This document shows, in pieces, positions 16,569 to 25,029 of a stretch of DNA of 64,000 bases. The DNA comes from Nonomuraea sediminis (lineage in GTDB: Bacteria > Actinomycetota > Actinomycetes > Streptosporangiales > Streptosporangiaceae): assembly GCF_018531495.1 (NCBI RefSeq), contig NZ_JAHDTI010000002.1, positions 62,001 through 126,000 of the forward strand, written 5' to 3'. The position numbers and the translations under genes were made by a program. The first letter of the stretch is position 1; each line of letters starts with the position of its first letter. The notes beneath the pieces are model-generated. The model saw nothing but the letters and a program-made list of their open reading frames with translations, was not told where the DNA came from and did not search any database.

Positions 16569-17762
16569 ATGGCAGACATCGTCGAGCGGTACGACATCCC
16601 CAAGCAGAACTTCTGGCTGCACGGGCCTCGATCGGGCCCTCCCGTCGAGTTCGACGCACAGGCCAGGCTGTGGAACGTCTACGGTTACCAGGAGCTGCAG
16701 GAGGTCCTCGGCGACCCCGCGACCTTCTCCTCCGACACGATGCGCGTGGTCCCCAAGGGCATGGTGCCGGAGGGGTTCTCACTCGAGGGCTTCATCACCC
16801 AGATCGACCCGCCGGAGCACGGCAAGCTGCGCAAGCTGGTCAGCAGCGCGTTCACCCGCAAGGTCGTCGCGGACCTCGAACCGCGGATCGCCGCGATCAC
16901 CCACGAACTGCTCGACGCGGCGCGCGAGCGCGAGCGGTTCGAGCTGGTGAGCGATCTGGCCTATCCGCTGCCGGTCATCGTCATCGCCGAGCTGCTCGGG
17001 GTGCCCAGCAGTGATCGCGCCCTGTTCAAGCAGTGGGCGGACGCGCTGTTCCAGCGTGACGCCAAGGTCTCGATGGAACAGTCCGCCGAAGAAAGGGACG
17101 CCGCCCTCGACGCCACGATGAAGCCGTGGCGGGAAATGAGCGCCTATCTCGCCGGCCACGCCGCAGAACGCCGCCGGCAGCCGCGCGCCGACCTGCTCTC
17201 CAGGCTGGTCGAGGCCGAGGTGGACGGCGACCACCTGCCCGACGAGCAGGTGGTCAACTTCGCGATCGTGCTCCTGCTGGCCGGGCACATCACCACGACG
17301 ATGCTGCTCGGCAACACGGTGTTGTGCCTGGACGCCTTCCCCGACCAGCAGGACAGGGTACGCGCCGACCGCGCCGCGATCCCGGCCGTCATCGAGGAGT
17401 CACTCCGGTTCCTCACCCCGTTCGCCGTCCTCGGCCGCTCCACCATGCGCGAGGTCGAGCTCGGCGGCGTGACGATTCCGGCCGATCAGATGGTCACGTG
17501 CTGGCTCGCGGCGGCCAACCGGGATCCCCGGCAGTTCGCGGATCCTGAGGTGTTCGATCCCGATCGCGACCCGAACCCGCATCTCGCGTTCGGCCGCGGC
17601 ATCCACTTCTGCCTGGGCGCTCCCCTGGCCCGGCTGGAGGGGCGGGTCGCGCTGAACATCCTGCTCGACCGGTTCGACCCTCTGCGCACCGATCCGAACG
17701 ACCCTGTGCTGTTCATCCCCACCCCGACGCTGACCGGGGTGCGCCGCCTTCCACTCCTGTAA
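16569..17762 (+). CDS. cytochrome P450
   Basis: 397 residues, a soluble bacterial P450. The heme motif FGRGIHFCLG gives the axial Cys348. The ExxR motif is Glu277-Arg280 (IEESLRF). The oxygen-activating I-helix motif reads AGHITT (238-243). Most P450s have an acid at the fourth position of this motif, but here it is Ile241, which may alter proton delivery or chemistry. The start has AAGGAGAG upstream and lies 23 bp after the MarR-like gene. A ferredoxin or reductase is not encoded nearby. Substrate unknown. With the hydrolase it may form a small detoxification or tailoring unit. Confidence 0.93.
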   Translation: MADIVERYDIPKQNFWLHGPRSGPPVEFDAQARLWNVYGYQELQEVLGDPATFSSDTMRVVPKGMVPEGFSLEGFITQIDPPEHGKLRKLVSSAFTRKVVADLEPRIAAITHELLDAARERERFELVSDLAYPLPVIVIAELLGVPSSDRALFKQWADALFQRDAKVSMEQSAEERDAALDATMKPWREMSAYLAGHAAERRRQPRADLLSRLVEAEVDGDHLPDEQVVNFAIVLLLAGHITTTMLLGNTVLCLDAFPDQQDRVRADRAAIPAVIEESLRFLTPFAVLGRSTMREVELGGVTIPADQMVTCWLAAANRDPRQFADPEVFDPDRDPNPHLAFGRGIHFCLGAPLARLEGRVALNILLDRFDPLRTDPNDPVLFIPTPTLTGVRRLPLL

Positions 17763-17767
17763 AAGCG

Positions 17768-18586
17768 TCAGCGGCGGTGGGCGCGGGCCAGCCAGAGGTC
17801 GAGGCCGGGACTCAGCAGGCGAGCCGGTGGCTTGGGCAGCCAGGCGCACGTGGCCAGTTCGCGATGCACGACGGCCTGGGCGGACCAGCCGTGCCCGGCC
17901 AGTTGCCGCACCGGGTCGGTGAAGGAGCCGACGAACGGCGCGCCCCTTTCGCGCATCTGGTGGTGGAAGCCGGACTTCGCCGGATCGGTGAGGAAGCGGG
18001 TGTCCGGGCCGTCGAAGGTCAGCCATGAGCCCGGCGCGGACAGCTCGCTGATCGCCGACAGCAGGGCGGTGCCCTCCGCCGGGGTGAGGTAGTAGAACAG
18101 GCCCTCGGCGATCCAGTGGGCCGGCTCGGCCGGGGAGTATCCGGCCGCCAGCAGGGCCTCGGTCCAGCCGGCACGCAGGTCGGCCTCCACCACCCGCAAC
18201 TCGCACCGCGCCTCGAAACCGGCTGCCCTCAGCAACTCGGACTTGCCGTCCAGCTGGCCCGGAAGGTCCAGCTCGAAGTACGCAAGGTCGGGCGGTACGG
18301 GCAGCCGGTACGGGCGCGCGTCGGTGCCCGCTCCCAGGCAGACGACCTGCTTCAGCCCGGATTCCATCAGTGTGATGTCGCCGAGCCTGCCCCTGATCGG
18401 CACGATCGGGGAGGGAAGCCCGGCGGCCTGGATGGCGTCGAGCGCCGCCTCGGACGCCGGGGTCACGAAGGCGGCGGCGCAGGGGTCGTGCAGGTAGGCG
18501 TCAGGCTGGGCGTCCTCGCGGGCGCGGATGACGGCCATCCAGTCGCTGGTGAGCTTGACCGAAGCTGGTCGTACCTCATCACTCAT
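17768..18586 (-). CDS. SAM-dependent methyltransferase (TIGR00027/LCM-like family)
   Basis: 272 residues. Motif I is QVVCLGAGTDARPYRL (about 80-95), characteristic of the actinobacterial TIGR00027 family related to leucine carboxyl methyltransferases. Further family features are FELDLPGQLD and IAEGLFYYLTPAEG. These enzymes methylate carboxyl or hydroxyl groups using S-adenosylmethionine. The substrate here is not known. The gene is 78 bp downstream of the kinase triad on the same strand but has a 16-bp palindrome before its ribosome site, suggesting separate control. Its stop is 6 bp from the P450 stop (convergent). Confidence 0.88.
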   Translation of the reverse strand: MSDEVRPASVKLTSDWMAVIRAREDAQPDAYLHDPCAAAFVTPASEAALDAIQAAGLPSPIVPIRGRLGDITLMESGLKQVVCLGAGTDARPYRLPVPPDLAYFELDLPGQLDGKSELLRAAGFEARCELRVVEADLRAGWTEALLAAGYSPAEPAHWIAEGLFYYLTPAEGTALLSAISELSAPGSWLTFDGPDTRFLTDPAKSGFHHQMRERGAPFVGSFTDPVRQLAGHGWSAQAVVHRELATCAWLPKPPARLLSPGLDLWLARAHRR

Positions 18587-18603
18587 CGAAACGAGAACCC
18601 TCC

Positions 18604-18619
18604 GTTGTAGATCTACAAC
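18604..18619. promoter_or_regulatory. perfect 16-bp palindrome upstream of the methyltransferase
   Basis: GTTGTAGATCTACAAC is its own reverse complement. It sits 18-33 bp upstream of the methyltransferase ATG, just beyond the GGAGGG ribosome site. The inner TACA/TGTA arms resemble BlaI/CopY-type operators, but no such regulator is encoded in this window. Confidence 0.55.
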
Positions 18620-18664
18620 ACAGAGTAATCATTCCTGGTCTTGCAGCGGAGTGAGGGGGCGCTG

Positions 18665-20383
18665 TCAGTTTCCGTGGAAGACCATGGGGCCGACGGCGTT
18701 GTAGGCCGCCTTGGAGGCGTCTTTGAGCCATACTCTCGCGCTGGCGACCCTGGTGCGGTTGGTGTAGATGGCCATGGTGTGCATCAGATAGCGGTGGGTG
18801 TACCCGGTCCAGCCGTAAGTCTGGGCCCAGCTCCAGCTGCCGTCGCACAGGCCCGCGCCCGGCCCTCTGCGGGGACACACGATGCCCCAGTCATCCGCAT
18901 AGGCGTTCTTGAGCCTTGAGTACGCGGTGTCGGCCCTGCCGTCGTTCTTGAGCGGGACGACCCACACGGCCACCATGATCCGCTGGTTCTTCGACGCGCT
19001 CGGATTGACGTAGGCGCCCGTGATCATGTCGGTGCAGTTCGCCTTGCGGAGGGCGGATTTGACGTTGCTGTCGTGGTAGGAATCCGGGCAGTCGTCCACC
19101 CCGCTCGCCTTGAGGTTGTAGCGCACCCCCTTGGCGCTCGTGAAGGACTCAGGGAGCAGGGCCGACGCGGTGATCGGGGTCGAGTCGGTGGACTTGTCGT
19201 CCAGGTCCGCGGGGTCGAACGGATCCTCGGAAGGTGTCTCGGAGTACGTCTCCGTAGGCGTCTCCGAAGGTGTGTCCGAAGGCGTCGGCTCAGGGGTGTA
19301 GGTGTCGGAGGTCTCACTGGAGGAGTACGGCGAGCTGGACTCCTCGGCCGAGCTGCTCCCGCCCGAGCCCCTGAGCAGGGACGTCAATGACGTCACGACC
19401 ACCAGGGCGAGCACCAGACCGAGCACTCCCGCCACGACACCGAGCCCGATCTTCGCCGGCTGGGTCAGGCCGCTCCCGGCCTGTGGCGGTAACGGGGGAA
19501 GGGGTGGAGGCGGTGGCGGTGCGAGGGTGGGCACGGTGGAGGCCGAGAGCGCCGCCTGCCTCAACTGGGTGGCCCACTGCTCGGGAGCGGGCCGGTCGGA
19601 CGGAGGCTGATGGAGCCCCGCCGCCGCGAGGTCGGCCAGGGCGGGGCTGAGGGCGGCCAGCCGTACGGGATCGGTGGAGGACTGGTCGCGGGCGAAGACG
19701 CGGACGGCCAGCAGCGCGAACTTGTAGGCGTCGCTCTGCGGCGTGCCCTTCTGCTCGTCGGCGGGGATCTGCCAGTCGGGCGTCTCCACCTGGGGCAGGG
19801 CCTCGACCCCGCCCAGCCGCATCGCGTCGCAGTCGATGAGGAAGCACTCCGGCGACGCCCCCGTGGTGAACAGGAGGTTCTTGGGTGAGAGGTCGCCGAC
19901 GACGATGTCCATGGCGTGCAGGCGGGTGAGCGTGTCGGCGAGGTCGGCCAGCACCAGCAGGCGGTCCCGGTCGCTGACCTGCAGGCCGATCTGGCTGACG
20001 TAGGCGTCGTCGTTGAGCAGGAACTCCATCGTCGCCAGTTTCCGTACGGTGCCCGACAGGGTCCGCAGGTCGAAGGCGTACCGCTGGGGCACGGACCTCA
20101 TCAGGAACCCGGTGACGGAGCCCTCCGCCTCCACGAGCTCGGCGGGCCAGGCCGTCTTGTCGCACAACCAGGCCGCGTCCCACCCGGGGAGCCGGCCGAT
20201 CAGATCCGTCATCGCGGTGAGGGCGGCGACGTCGAGGTTGGGCAGGACCCCGGGGTCGTACTCCTTGAAGGCGACGTCCCACTGGCCGTTGATCTTGCGG
20301 TTGAGCACCTCGTGGACCGTCCCCTGGCCGCCCTGGCCGAGACGCTGCCCGAGGGTGAGCGTGGCGCGGTCCGTCCGGCTCAT
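18665..20383 (-). CDS. membrane Ser/Thr kinase-like protein of a vWA/PP2C/kinase triad
   Basis: 572 residues. The kinase domain (about 10-275) has a glycine loop GQGGQGTVHEV, Lys40 (VAFKEY), a catalytic loop VVGDLSPKNLLF with Asp164 and Asn169, and DCD (184-186) replacing DFG. HRD is reduced to VGD, so this is a divergent, YegI-like kinase that may still be active. A Pro-rich linker leads to one membrane helix (312-333). Then come a Ser/Thr/Glu/Pro-rich stalk (340-395) and an external domain (about 400-572) with four cysteines (432, 450, 503, 513), probably a sensor. ATG 20383 overlaps the phosphatase stop (ATGA), so the three genes form one operon. Confidence 0.85.
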   Translation of the reverse strand: MSRTDRATLTLGQRLGQGGQGTVHEVLNRKINGQWDVAFKEYDPGVLPNLDVAALTAMTDLIGRLPGWDAAWLCDKTAWPAELVEAEGSVTGFLMRSVPQRYAFDLRTLSGTVRKLATMEFLLNDDAYVSQIGLQVSDRDRLLVLADLADTLTRLHAMDIVVGDLSPKNLLFTTGASPECFLIDCDAMRLGGVEALPQVETPDWQIPADEQKGTPQSDAYKFALLAVRVFARDQSSTDPVRLAALSPALADLAAAGLHQPPSDRPAPEQWATQLRQAALSASTVPTLAPPPPPPLPPLPPQAGSGLTQPAKIGLGVVAGVLGLVLALVVVTSLTSLLRGSGGSSSAEESSSPYSSSETSDTYTPEPTPSDTPSETPTETYSETPSEDPFDPADLDDKSTDSTPITASALLPESFTSAKGVRYNLKASGVDDCPDSYHDSNVKSALRKANCTDMITGAYVNPSASKNQRIMVAVWVVPLKNDGRADTAYSRLKNAYADDWGIVCPRRGPGAGLCDGSWSWAQTYGWTGYTHRYLMHTMAIYTNRTRVASARVWLKDASKAAYNAVGPMVFHGN

Positions 20384-21240
20384 CGGGCCTCGCTCCGTGG
20401 CCACAGGGCCAGCAGGGTCCGGTCGTCGTCGAAGGTCTCCCGGGAGAAGTCGAGCAGGTGGCCGAGCCACAGCGGGGACGGCGGCGCGACCAGGTTCTCC
20501 GCGAACAGCGCGCCGACCTGGCCGTCGCCGTCGCCGAGCGGGTCGCCGAACCCGTCGGTCCCCACCAGCAGGACCTGTCCGGGTGTCAGCTTCCCGAACC
20601 ACTGCTCCAGCGTCCGCGGAACCGTGGGGAGGGCGGTGACCGAGGTGGCGACCACGTCGCCGTCGGTCTTCCCGTTGAAAACGGGGTGGAATCGGGGCCG
20701 GGCCGGGTCGAGCACCCAGGCGCTCGAGTCGCCGACCCGGAACAAGGAGACCTCGAGGCCTTCCGAGCTCGGCCGTGCCGTACCCGCGACGAGGGTGGTG
20801 GCGACAAGCTGGTCAGGGTCCTGCTGGTGCGACAGCGCCGCCGCCTGCCGGTGCAGCATGTCGGCCGCGAACGAGACGACCGCGGGGAAATCGTTGCCGG
20901 GGTGTCCCCCGTCGAGCTGTGCGTGGATGGCCCACACCGCCGCCCGGCAGGCCTCGGCCGCTCCGACCGCCGAGGCGGCGGCGCTGGACAGCCCGTCGGC
21001 CACGGCGAACACCACGGTGCCCGTCGCCTCGTGGGCCACAGCGCAGGTCGCGTCCTGCCGGGGCTGGCCGTAATAGCGGTGCCGCTCTCCTCGCACGGAG
21101 GCCGACCGAAGGGTCACCTGCGCGGTGGACCACCCGTCACATTCGACATCGGGGCACGTGCCGCCCACCACACGCGGGGGCGTCGGCTCGAACACCGGTC
21201 CGGGGATGTCGACGACGACCCGCTCCCAGACGCGCTGCAT
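20380..21240 (-). CDS. PP2C-type protein phosphatase of the triad
   Basis: 286 residues. Metal-binding motifs of the PP2C family are present. VFAVADGLSSA supplies the first Asp, RVGDSSAWVLD the central strand pair, GTDGFGDPLG the third motif, and FDDDRTLLALW the closing Asp. The N-terminal about 50 residues are extra. It resembles the PphC/TerY-triad phosphatases that reverse phosphorylation by the partner kinase. The start codon overlaps the vWA stop by 1 bp (TGATG) and its stop overlaps the kinase start by 4 bp, indicating strict co-translation. Confidence 0.88.
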   Translation of the reverse strand: MQRVWERVVVDIPGPVFEPTPPRVVGGTCPDVECDGWSTAQVTLRSASVRGERHRYYGQPRQDATCAVAHEATGTVVFAVADGLSSAAASAVGAAEACRAAVWAIHAQLDGGHPGNDFPAVVSFAADMLHRQAAALSHQQDPDQLVATTLVAGTARPSSEGLEVSLFRVGDSSAWVLDPARPRFHPVFNGKTDGDVVATSVTALPTVPRTLEQWFGKLTPGQVLLVGTDGFGDPLGDGDGQVGALFAENLVAPPSPLWLGHLLDFSRETFDDDRTLLALWPRSEAR

Positions 21241-21917
21241 CAGACCACGTCAACGGCCAGGCGGAACTGGTCCGGGCGGTTCACGACCAGCGTCGGGTTG
21301 CCGTCGGCCATGGCCCTGCCGGACGCGACCAGGCTCGCCGTCAGCGCGTGGAAGAACTCCGCGATCGCCGTGCCGATGTCGGCGCTGGGCAGCGCGACGA
21401 ACGCGAACTCCTGGCGGGTGGCCACCTCCAGCATCGTGTCGGCGCGCGCCGACCCGACCCCGCAGGCGATGATGTTGGGCGCGACCGGCAGCGCGTTCCT
21501 GTCGACGAGCGTCCCGTGCGGGCCGCGCCAGTGCTGACCGTCTGTCGGCTGGCCGTCGCTCAGGAAGAACACCACAGGACGGTGCACCTTGTAGCCGTCG
21601 TTCTTCATCATCTGCACGTCGTAGGGGATGCGCTGCAACAGGTCGCCGAAGGCCGCGCCGTAGTTCGTCGCTCCGCGCACCTCGAGTTGCGGCAGCCTGT
21701 CGACCGTCCGCATGTCGCTCATCCCCTGTCGCACCCGCACGTCGTCGGAGAACCCGAGGATGGCCAGCCGTACCTTCGCCGCGATCATCGGCTCCGCACG
21801 TAATCCGTTGCAGAGCGATGCGAGCCCGCCGGACAGGTCCTGGTGGTACGGGCCCATCGATGCCGACTCGTCCGCCACCACGTAGGCGGGCAGGAGCACG
21901 CCCCTCGTCTCGGCCAT
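21240..21917 (-). CDS. TerY-like von Willebrand A domain protein of the triad
   Basis: 225 residues forming one vWA domain. The metal-ion-dependent adhesion site is complete: DESAS (Asp16, Ser18, Ser20), Thr in GATNYG (about 83) and Asp in FFLSDGQPTDG (about 119). The sequence resembles TerY/YegL proteins, cytosolic vWA proteins that pair with a PP2C phosphatase and a kinase. It is the first gene of the operon and overlaps the phosphatase gene. It is probably a metal-dependent scaffold or phosphorylation target, which is inferred from described triads. Confidence 0.9.
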   Translation of the reverse strand: MAETRGVLLPAYVVADESASMGPYHQDLSGGLASLCNGLRAEPMIAAKVRLAILGFSDDVRVRQGMSDMRTVDRLPQLEVRGATNYGAAFGDLLQRIPYDVQMMKNDGYKVHRPVVFFLSDGQPTDGQHWRGPHGTLVDRNALPVAPNIIACGVGSARADTMLEVATRQEFAFVALPSADIGTAIAEFFHALTASLVASGRAMADGNPTLVVNRPDQFRLAVDVV

Positions 21918-22119
21918 GGCGCGTACCGCCCCCTTCGACTCGCCCTCTCAGGGAGACACTAGCGTCCGGATATTGGAGATCAAAGACAATAGACGCATGA
22001 TCTTGTTGAGATACTGACGGGACAAAAGCCGCAAGAAGGGGTGCGCATGTCCTGCGCTTCGATCCCGGCAGCGAAGGCTTAGAAAGGGCCGAGGGGGTGC
22101 GATCGCCGGGCTCGGCTTC

Positions 22120-22311
22120 ATGGGCAAGGCGAGTCCCCAGTCCAAGCTGCTCACCGAGTACCTGGGCTCCCGGCTGACCACCGTCATCCTCTTGGTCGCG
22201 GGGATAGCGCCCGTCCTCAGCGCCGTGGGTGCCCGCTGGTGGGCACTCCGCGACGCCGATGTGTCGATACGGCTCGGCGACCGGGAGATCACCGGGTTCC
22301 GGAAGGACTGA
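22120..22311 (+). CDS. possible small single-span membrane protein
   Basis: 63 residues with one hydrophobic segment (about 18-40, LTTVILLVAGIAPVLSAVGA) and a charged C-terminus (RLGDREITGFRKD). Third-position GC is consistent with coding. There is no clear ribosome site before ATG 22120, and the frame is open further upstream without a start. Its 3' end overlaps the converging sigma-factor gene by 23 bp. No family recognised. Confidence 0.4.
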   Translation: MGKASPQSKLLTEYLGSRLTTVILLVAGIAPVLSAVGARWWALRDADVSIRLGDREITGFRKD

Positions 22312-23284
22312 GCGATCGCGGTAGGCCGAAGGACGGGAGCACGGTGTTCTCGAAGCGGGTCATGGCGCAGATCCTGTCGCCGGCGAGAGTGAGGACGTAG
22401 AGGCCGGTCCCGTGGCGGATGCCGCTGGGGGCGCGCAGGTAGGCGCCGAACGCCGGTTGGCCGTTGGCCCGCGTCGGCACCAGGTCGAACCTCCGGCCCG
22501 CACCGAAGATGGCCGCGCAGAAGCGGGCCACGACGTCCCGGCCCTCGTATTCGAAGGGCATCGGCGGCATCGACATGAAGACGTCGTCGGTGAGCAGGGC
22601 CACCAGCGCATCCAGGTCGGCGGACTCCCACGCGCGGACGAACTTCGCCACGATCGCGTCCTCGGAGGGCGAGCCGGAGGCGGGCGGCGGTTCGCGATCG
22701 CCGGTCCTGGGCAGGCCGGCGCGCGCCCGTTTGAGTGCGCTCTTGACCGACTCGACGCTCGAGTCCAGCATGTCGGCCACCTCGCCGGCGTGGAATCCGA
22801 GGACGTCGCGCAGGATGAGCACGGCGACCTGGCGGGGCGGCAGGACCTGCAGCGCGGTCACGAAGGCCAGGGAGATGGCCTCGGTCTGCTCGTACCGGGC
22901 CTCCGGGCCGACGACGCTCTCGAGCAGTGCGTCGGGAAACGGCTCGAGCCAGACGACCTCGCCGAGCCGGGTCGGTTCGGGTGGTTCGACATGGGGCACG
23001 TCCCACTCCTTGGCCTGGCGCCGGCCGGCCGACCTGCGCGCGTTGAGGCACCGGTTGGTGGCGATCCGGTAGAGCCAGGTACGCAGCGAGGCGCGCCCTT
23101 CGAACCCTCCGAAGCCCTGCCAGGCCGCCAGCAGCGTGTCCTGCAGGGCGTCCTCGGCGTCCTGCAAGGATCCGAGCATCCGGTAGCAGTGCACCTGCAG
23201 CTCCCGGCGGTGCGGCTCGGTCAGCTCCCGGAACGCGTCCCCGTCCCCCGCCCGAGCCCGGTCCATCAGATCTCCGGCAATCAC
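22289..23284 (-). CDS. ECF sigma factor with SnoaL-like C-terminal domain (SigX5/TIGR02960 type)
   Basis: 331 residues. Region 2 (HCYRMLGSLQDAEDALQDTLLAAW, then RTWLYRIATNRCLNARR) and region 4 (LPPRQVAVLILRDVLGFHAGE, then SVESVKSALKRAR) are clear. A C-terminal domain of about 120 residues (FVRAWESADLDALVALLTDD onward) has the SnoaL/NTF2 fold seen in ECF factors that lack a separate anti-sigma factor. The GTG at 23284 with GGAGG 9 nt upstream is preferred. ATG 23266 is possible. The C-terminus shares PTRANGQPAFGAY and FGLPRSL with the second sigma factor at 23990, so the two are paralogs. Confidence 0.9.
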   Translation of the reverse strand: MIAGDLMDRARAGDGDAFRELTEPHRRELQVHCYRMLGSLQDAEDALQDTLLAAWQGFGGFEGRASLRTWLYRIATNRCLNARRSAGRRQAKEWDVPHVEPPEPTRLGEVVWLEPFPDALLESVVGPEARYEQTEAISLAFVTALQVLPPRQVAVLILRDVLGFHAGEVADMLDSSVESVKSALKRARAGLPRTGDREPPPASGSPSEDAIVAKFVRAWESADLDALVALLTDDVFMSMPPMPFEYEGRDVVARFCAAIFGAGRRFDLVPTRANGQPAFGAYLRAPSGIRHGTGLYVLTLAGDRICAMTRFENTVLPSFGLPRSLSPSGTR

Positions 23285-23413
23285 CGTCGCGTCACCTCCA
23301 TCGGGTACAGACACCGGCCGAGGGGCGAAGGGGGCGGTCGGCGGGCGCCTCTTTCCCGGCGTCGCGGTGTCTACCTCAGTGGTAGCCGACAACGCCGACC
23401 AGGGAGAACCAAG

Positions 23414-23989
23414 ATGGGAAAGATCATCATCAGTCAGAACGTCTCGCTCGACGGAGTCGTCGAGGACCCGACCGGCGAGGAGGGCTTCGGACGCGGCAGC
23501 TGGTTCCTCCACATCACGGACAAGGACCGCGAGGCGTGGACGAAGCTCGAGCTCGACGAGGCACTGGGCGCCGAGGCGCTGCTGCACGGCCGCCGCACCG
23601 ACGAGTGGTTCGCCTCGCGGTGGCTCGCACGCAGTGGCGAGTGGGCGGACAGGTTGAACAGCATGCCCAAGTACGTCGTGTCTTCGACCCTCCAGGAGCC
23701 CAGGTGGAGCAACTCGACGGTGCTCAAGGGCGACGTGGTGGACGAGGTGTCGAAGCTGAGGCAGGAGCTGGACGGCGACGTCGTCGTCTACGGCAGCGCT
23801 CAGCTCGTGCACACGCTGATGGAGCAGGACCTCGCCGACGAGCTGCGGCTGACCGTGTACCCGGTCGTGCTCGGGGCCGGCGGGCGCCTGTTCGGCGAGA
23901 CCAGCGGCAGCAAGCCCATGCGCCTCGTCGACACCCGCATGATCGGTGACGGGCTGGTCCACCTCGTCTACCAGCCCGTCCGAGACTGA
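23414..23989 (+). CDS. dihydrofolate reductase-family (RibD C-terminal-like) protein
   Basis: 191 residues. The opening MGKIIISQNVSLDGVVEDP, the middle ALLHGRRTDEWF, and VVYGSAQLVHTLMEQDLADEL then YPVVLGAGGRLFG are signature stretches of the RibD_C/DHFR-like family, which binds NADPH. Most family members of this type have unknown substrates. The ATG has GGGAG upstream. It lies between two divergent/convergent sigma-factor genes. Its stop abuts the stop of the second one exactly (23989/23990). It may be a target of one of these sigma factors. Confidence 0.88.
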   Translation: MGKIIISQNVSLDGVVEDPTGEEGFGRGSWFLHITDKDREAWTKLELDEALGAEALLHGRRTDEWFASRWLARSGEWADRLNSMPKYVVSSTLQEPRWSNSTVLKGDVVDEVSKLRQELDGDVVVYGSAQLVHTLMEQDLADELRLTVYPVVLGAGGRLFGETSGSKPMRLVDTRMIGDGLVHLVYQPVRD

Positions 23990-24940
23990 TCACAGGGATC
24001 GGGGCAGGCCGAAGTAGGGGAACATGCTCGGGTCCCGGAACCAGGTGATCGCCGAGATCCCCTCCGGGCTGGTGGTGAGCACCATCAGCCCGTACGGCCG
24101 GGCGATCGCGGCGTTCTGGCCCGGCACGTAGCAGCCGAACGCCGGCTGCCCGTTCGCACGCGTGGGCACGACACGCAGCACGGCGCCCCGGCGCATCGCT
24201 CTGTAGCGCAGGAACTCGCCGATCGCGATCGGGCCCTGGTACTGGTAGGGCTCGGGCGGCATGGTGAGCCAGGCGTCGTCGGTCAGCAGGGACAGGACGC
24301 CGTCGGTGTCGCCGGTCTCCAGGGCGGTGGCGAACAAGCCTGCCAGCTCGCGCTCGCGCGGCGACGGCGGCGCGGCGACCTCGTCCCAGCCGGCTTCGAG
24401 CGTCGTACGGGCGCGCTGCAGCAGGCTCTTCACCGCGATCGGCGTGCTGTCCAGCATCAGCGCGGCCTCATTGAGGCGGAAGCCGAGCACGTCGCAGAGC
24501 ACGACGGCGGCCCGCTGGCGGGGCGGGAGGCGCTGGATCAGCGTGGTGAAGGCCAGGCCGACGGTCTCGCGCGTCTCGTAGCGGGCCTCGGGCAGCACGT
24601 CGTCCAGAAGGCTGTCGGGGTACGGCTCGAGCCAGAGGGCCTCGGCCAGCCGCGTGGGCTCGGGGAGCTGGTTGGCCCCCTGCAGGGGGCGGCGGGCTTT
24701 GTCTCGCAAGGCGTTCAGGCTCCGGTTGGTCGCGATCCGATACAGCCAGCTGCGCAGCGAGGCGCGGCCCTCGAAGCTCTCCCGGCCGCGCCAGGCCGCG
24801 AGCATGGTCTCCTGCACCAGATCGTCGGCGTCGGCGAGGGAGCCGACGATCCGGTAGCAGTGCAGGTGCAGCTCACGCCGGTAGGGCTCGATGAGCTCGG
24901 CGAACGCCTCGTCGACGCGGGGCTGGACATCGTCGAACAC
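23990..24940 (-). CDS. second ECF sigma factor with SnoaL-like C-terminal domain
   Basis: 316 residues, paralogous to the factor at 22289. Region 2 (HLHCYRIVGSLADADDLVQE, then RSWLYRIATNRSLNALRD) and region 4 (RLPPRQRAAVVLCDVLGFRL, then IAVKSLLQRAR) are intact. A SnoaL-like tail (FATALETGDTDGVLSLLTDDA onward) ends in FGLPRSL. GTG 24940 is chosen for the AAGGAG site 7 nt before it. The open frame upstream to 25051 overlaps the divergent transporter start. It probably regulates itself and the adjacent MFS exporter gene. No anti-sigma gene is adjacent, as expected for this type. Confidence 0.9.
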   Translation of the reverse strand: MFDDVQPRVDEAFAELIEPYRRELHLHCYRIVGSLADADDLVQETMLAAWRGRESFEGRASLRSWLYRIATNRSLNALRDKARRPLQGANQLPEPTRLAEALWLEPYPDSLLDDVLPEARYETRETVGLAFTTLIQRLPPRQRAAVVLCDVLGFRLNEAALMLDSTPIAVKSLLQRARTTLEAGWDEVAAPPSPRERELAGLFATALETGDTDGVLSLLTDDAWLTMPPEPYQYQGPIAIGEFLRYRAMRRGAVLRVVPTRANGQPAFGCYVPGQNAAIARPYGLMVLTTSPEGISAITWFRDPSMFPYFGLPRSL

Positions 24941-25029
24941 GGGTGGCTCCTTTCCTTCCCCCGTTGTGACACCGCGCGGGGCCAGGACGGACCGGTCCGA
25001 TTGCCGATCGGGTGGTGTCTCAGCCTGAC

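Noticed and set aside
23285..23962. N-terminal extension of the first ECF sigma factor by 226 codons
   Set aside because: The extension is exactly antisense to the RibD-like gene and lacks sigma-factor sequence. A good GTG with GGAGG lies at 23284.
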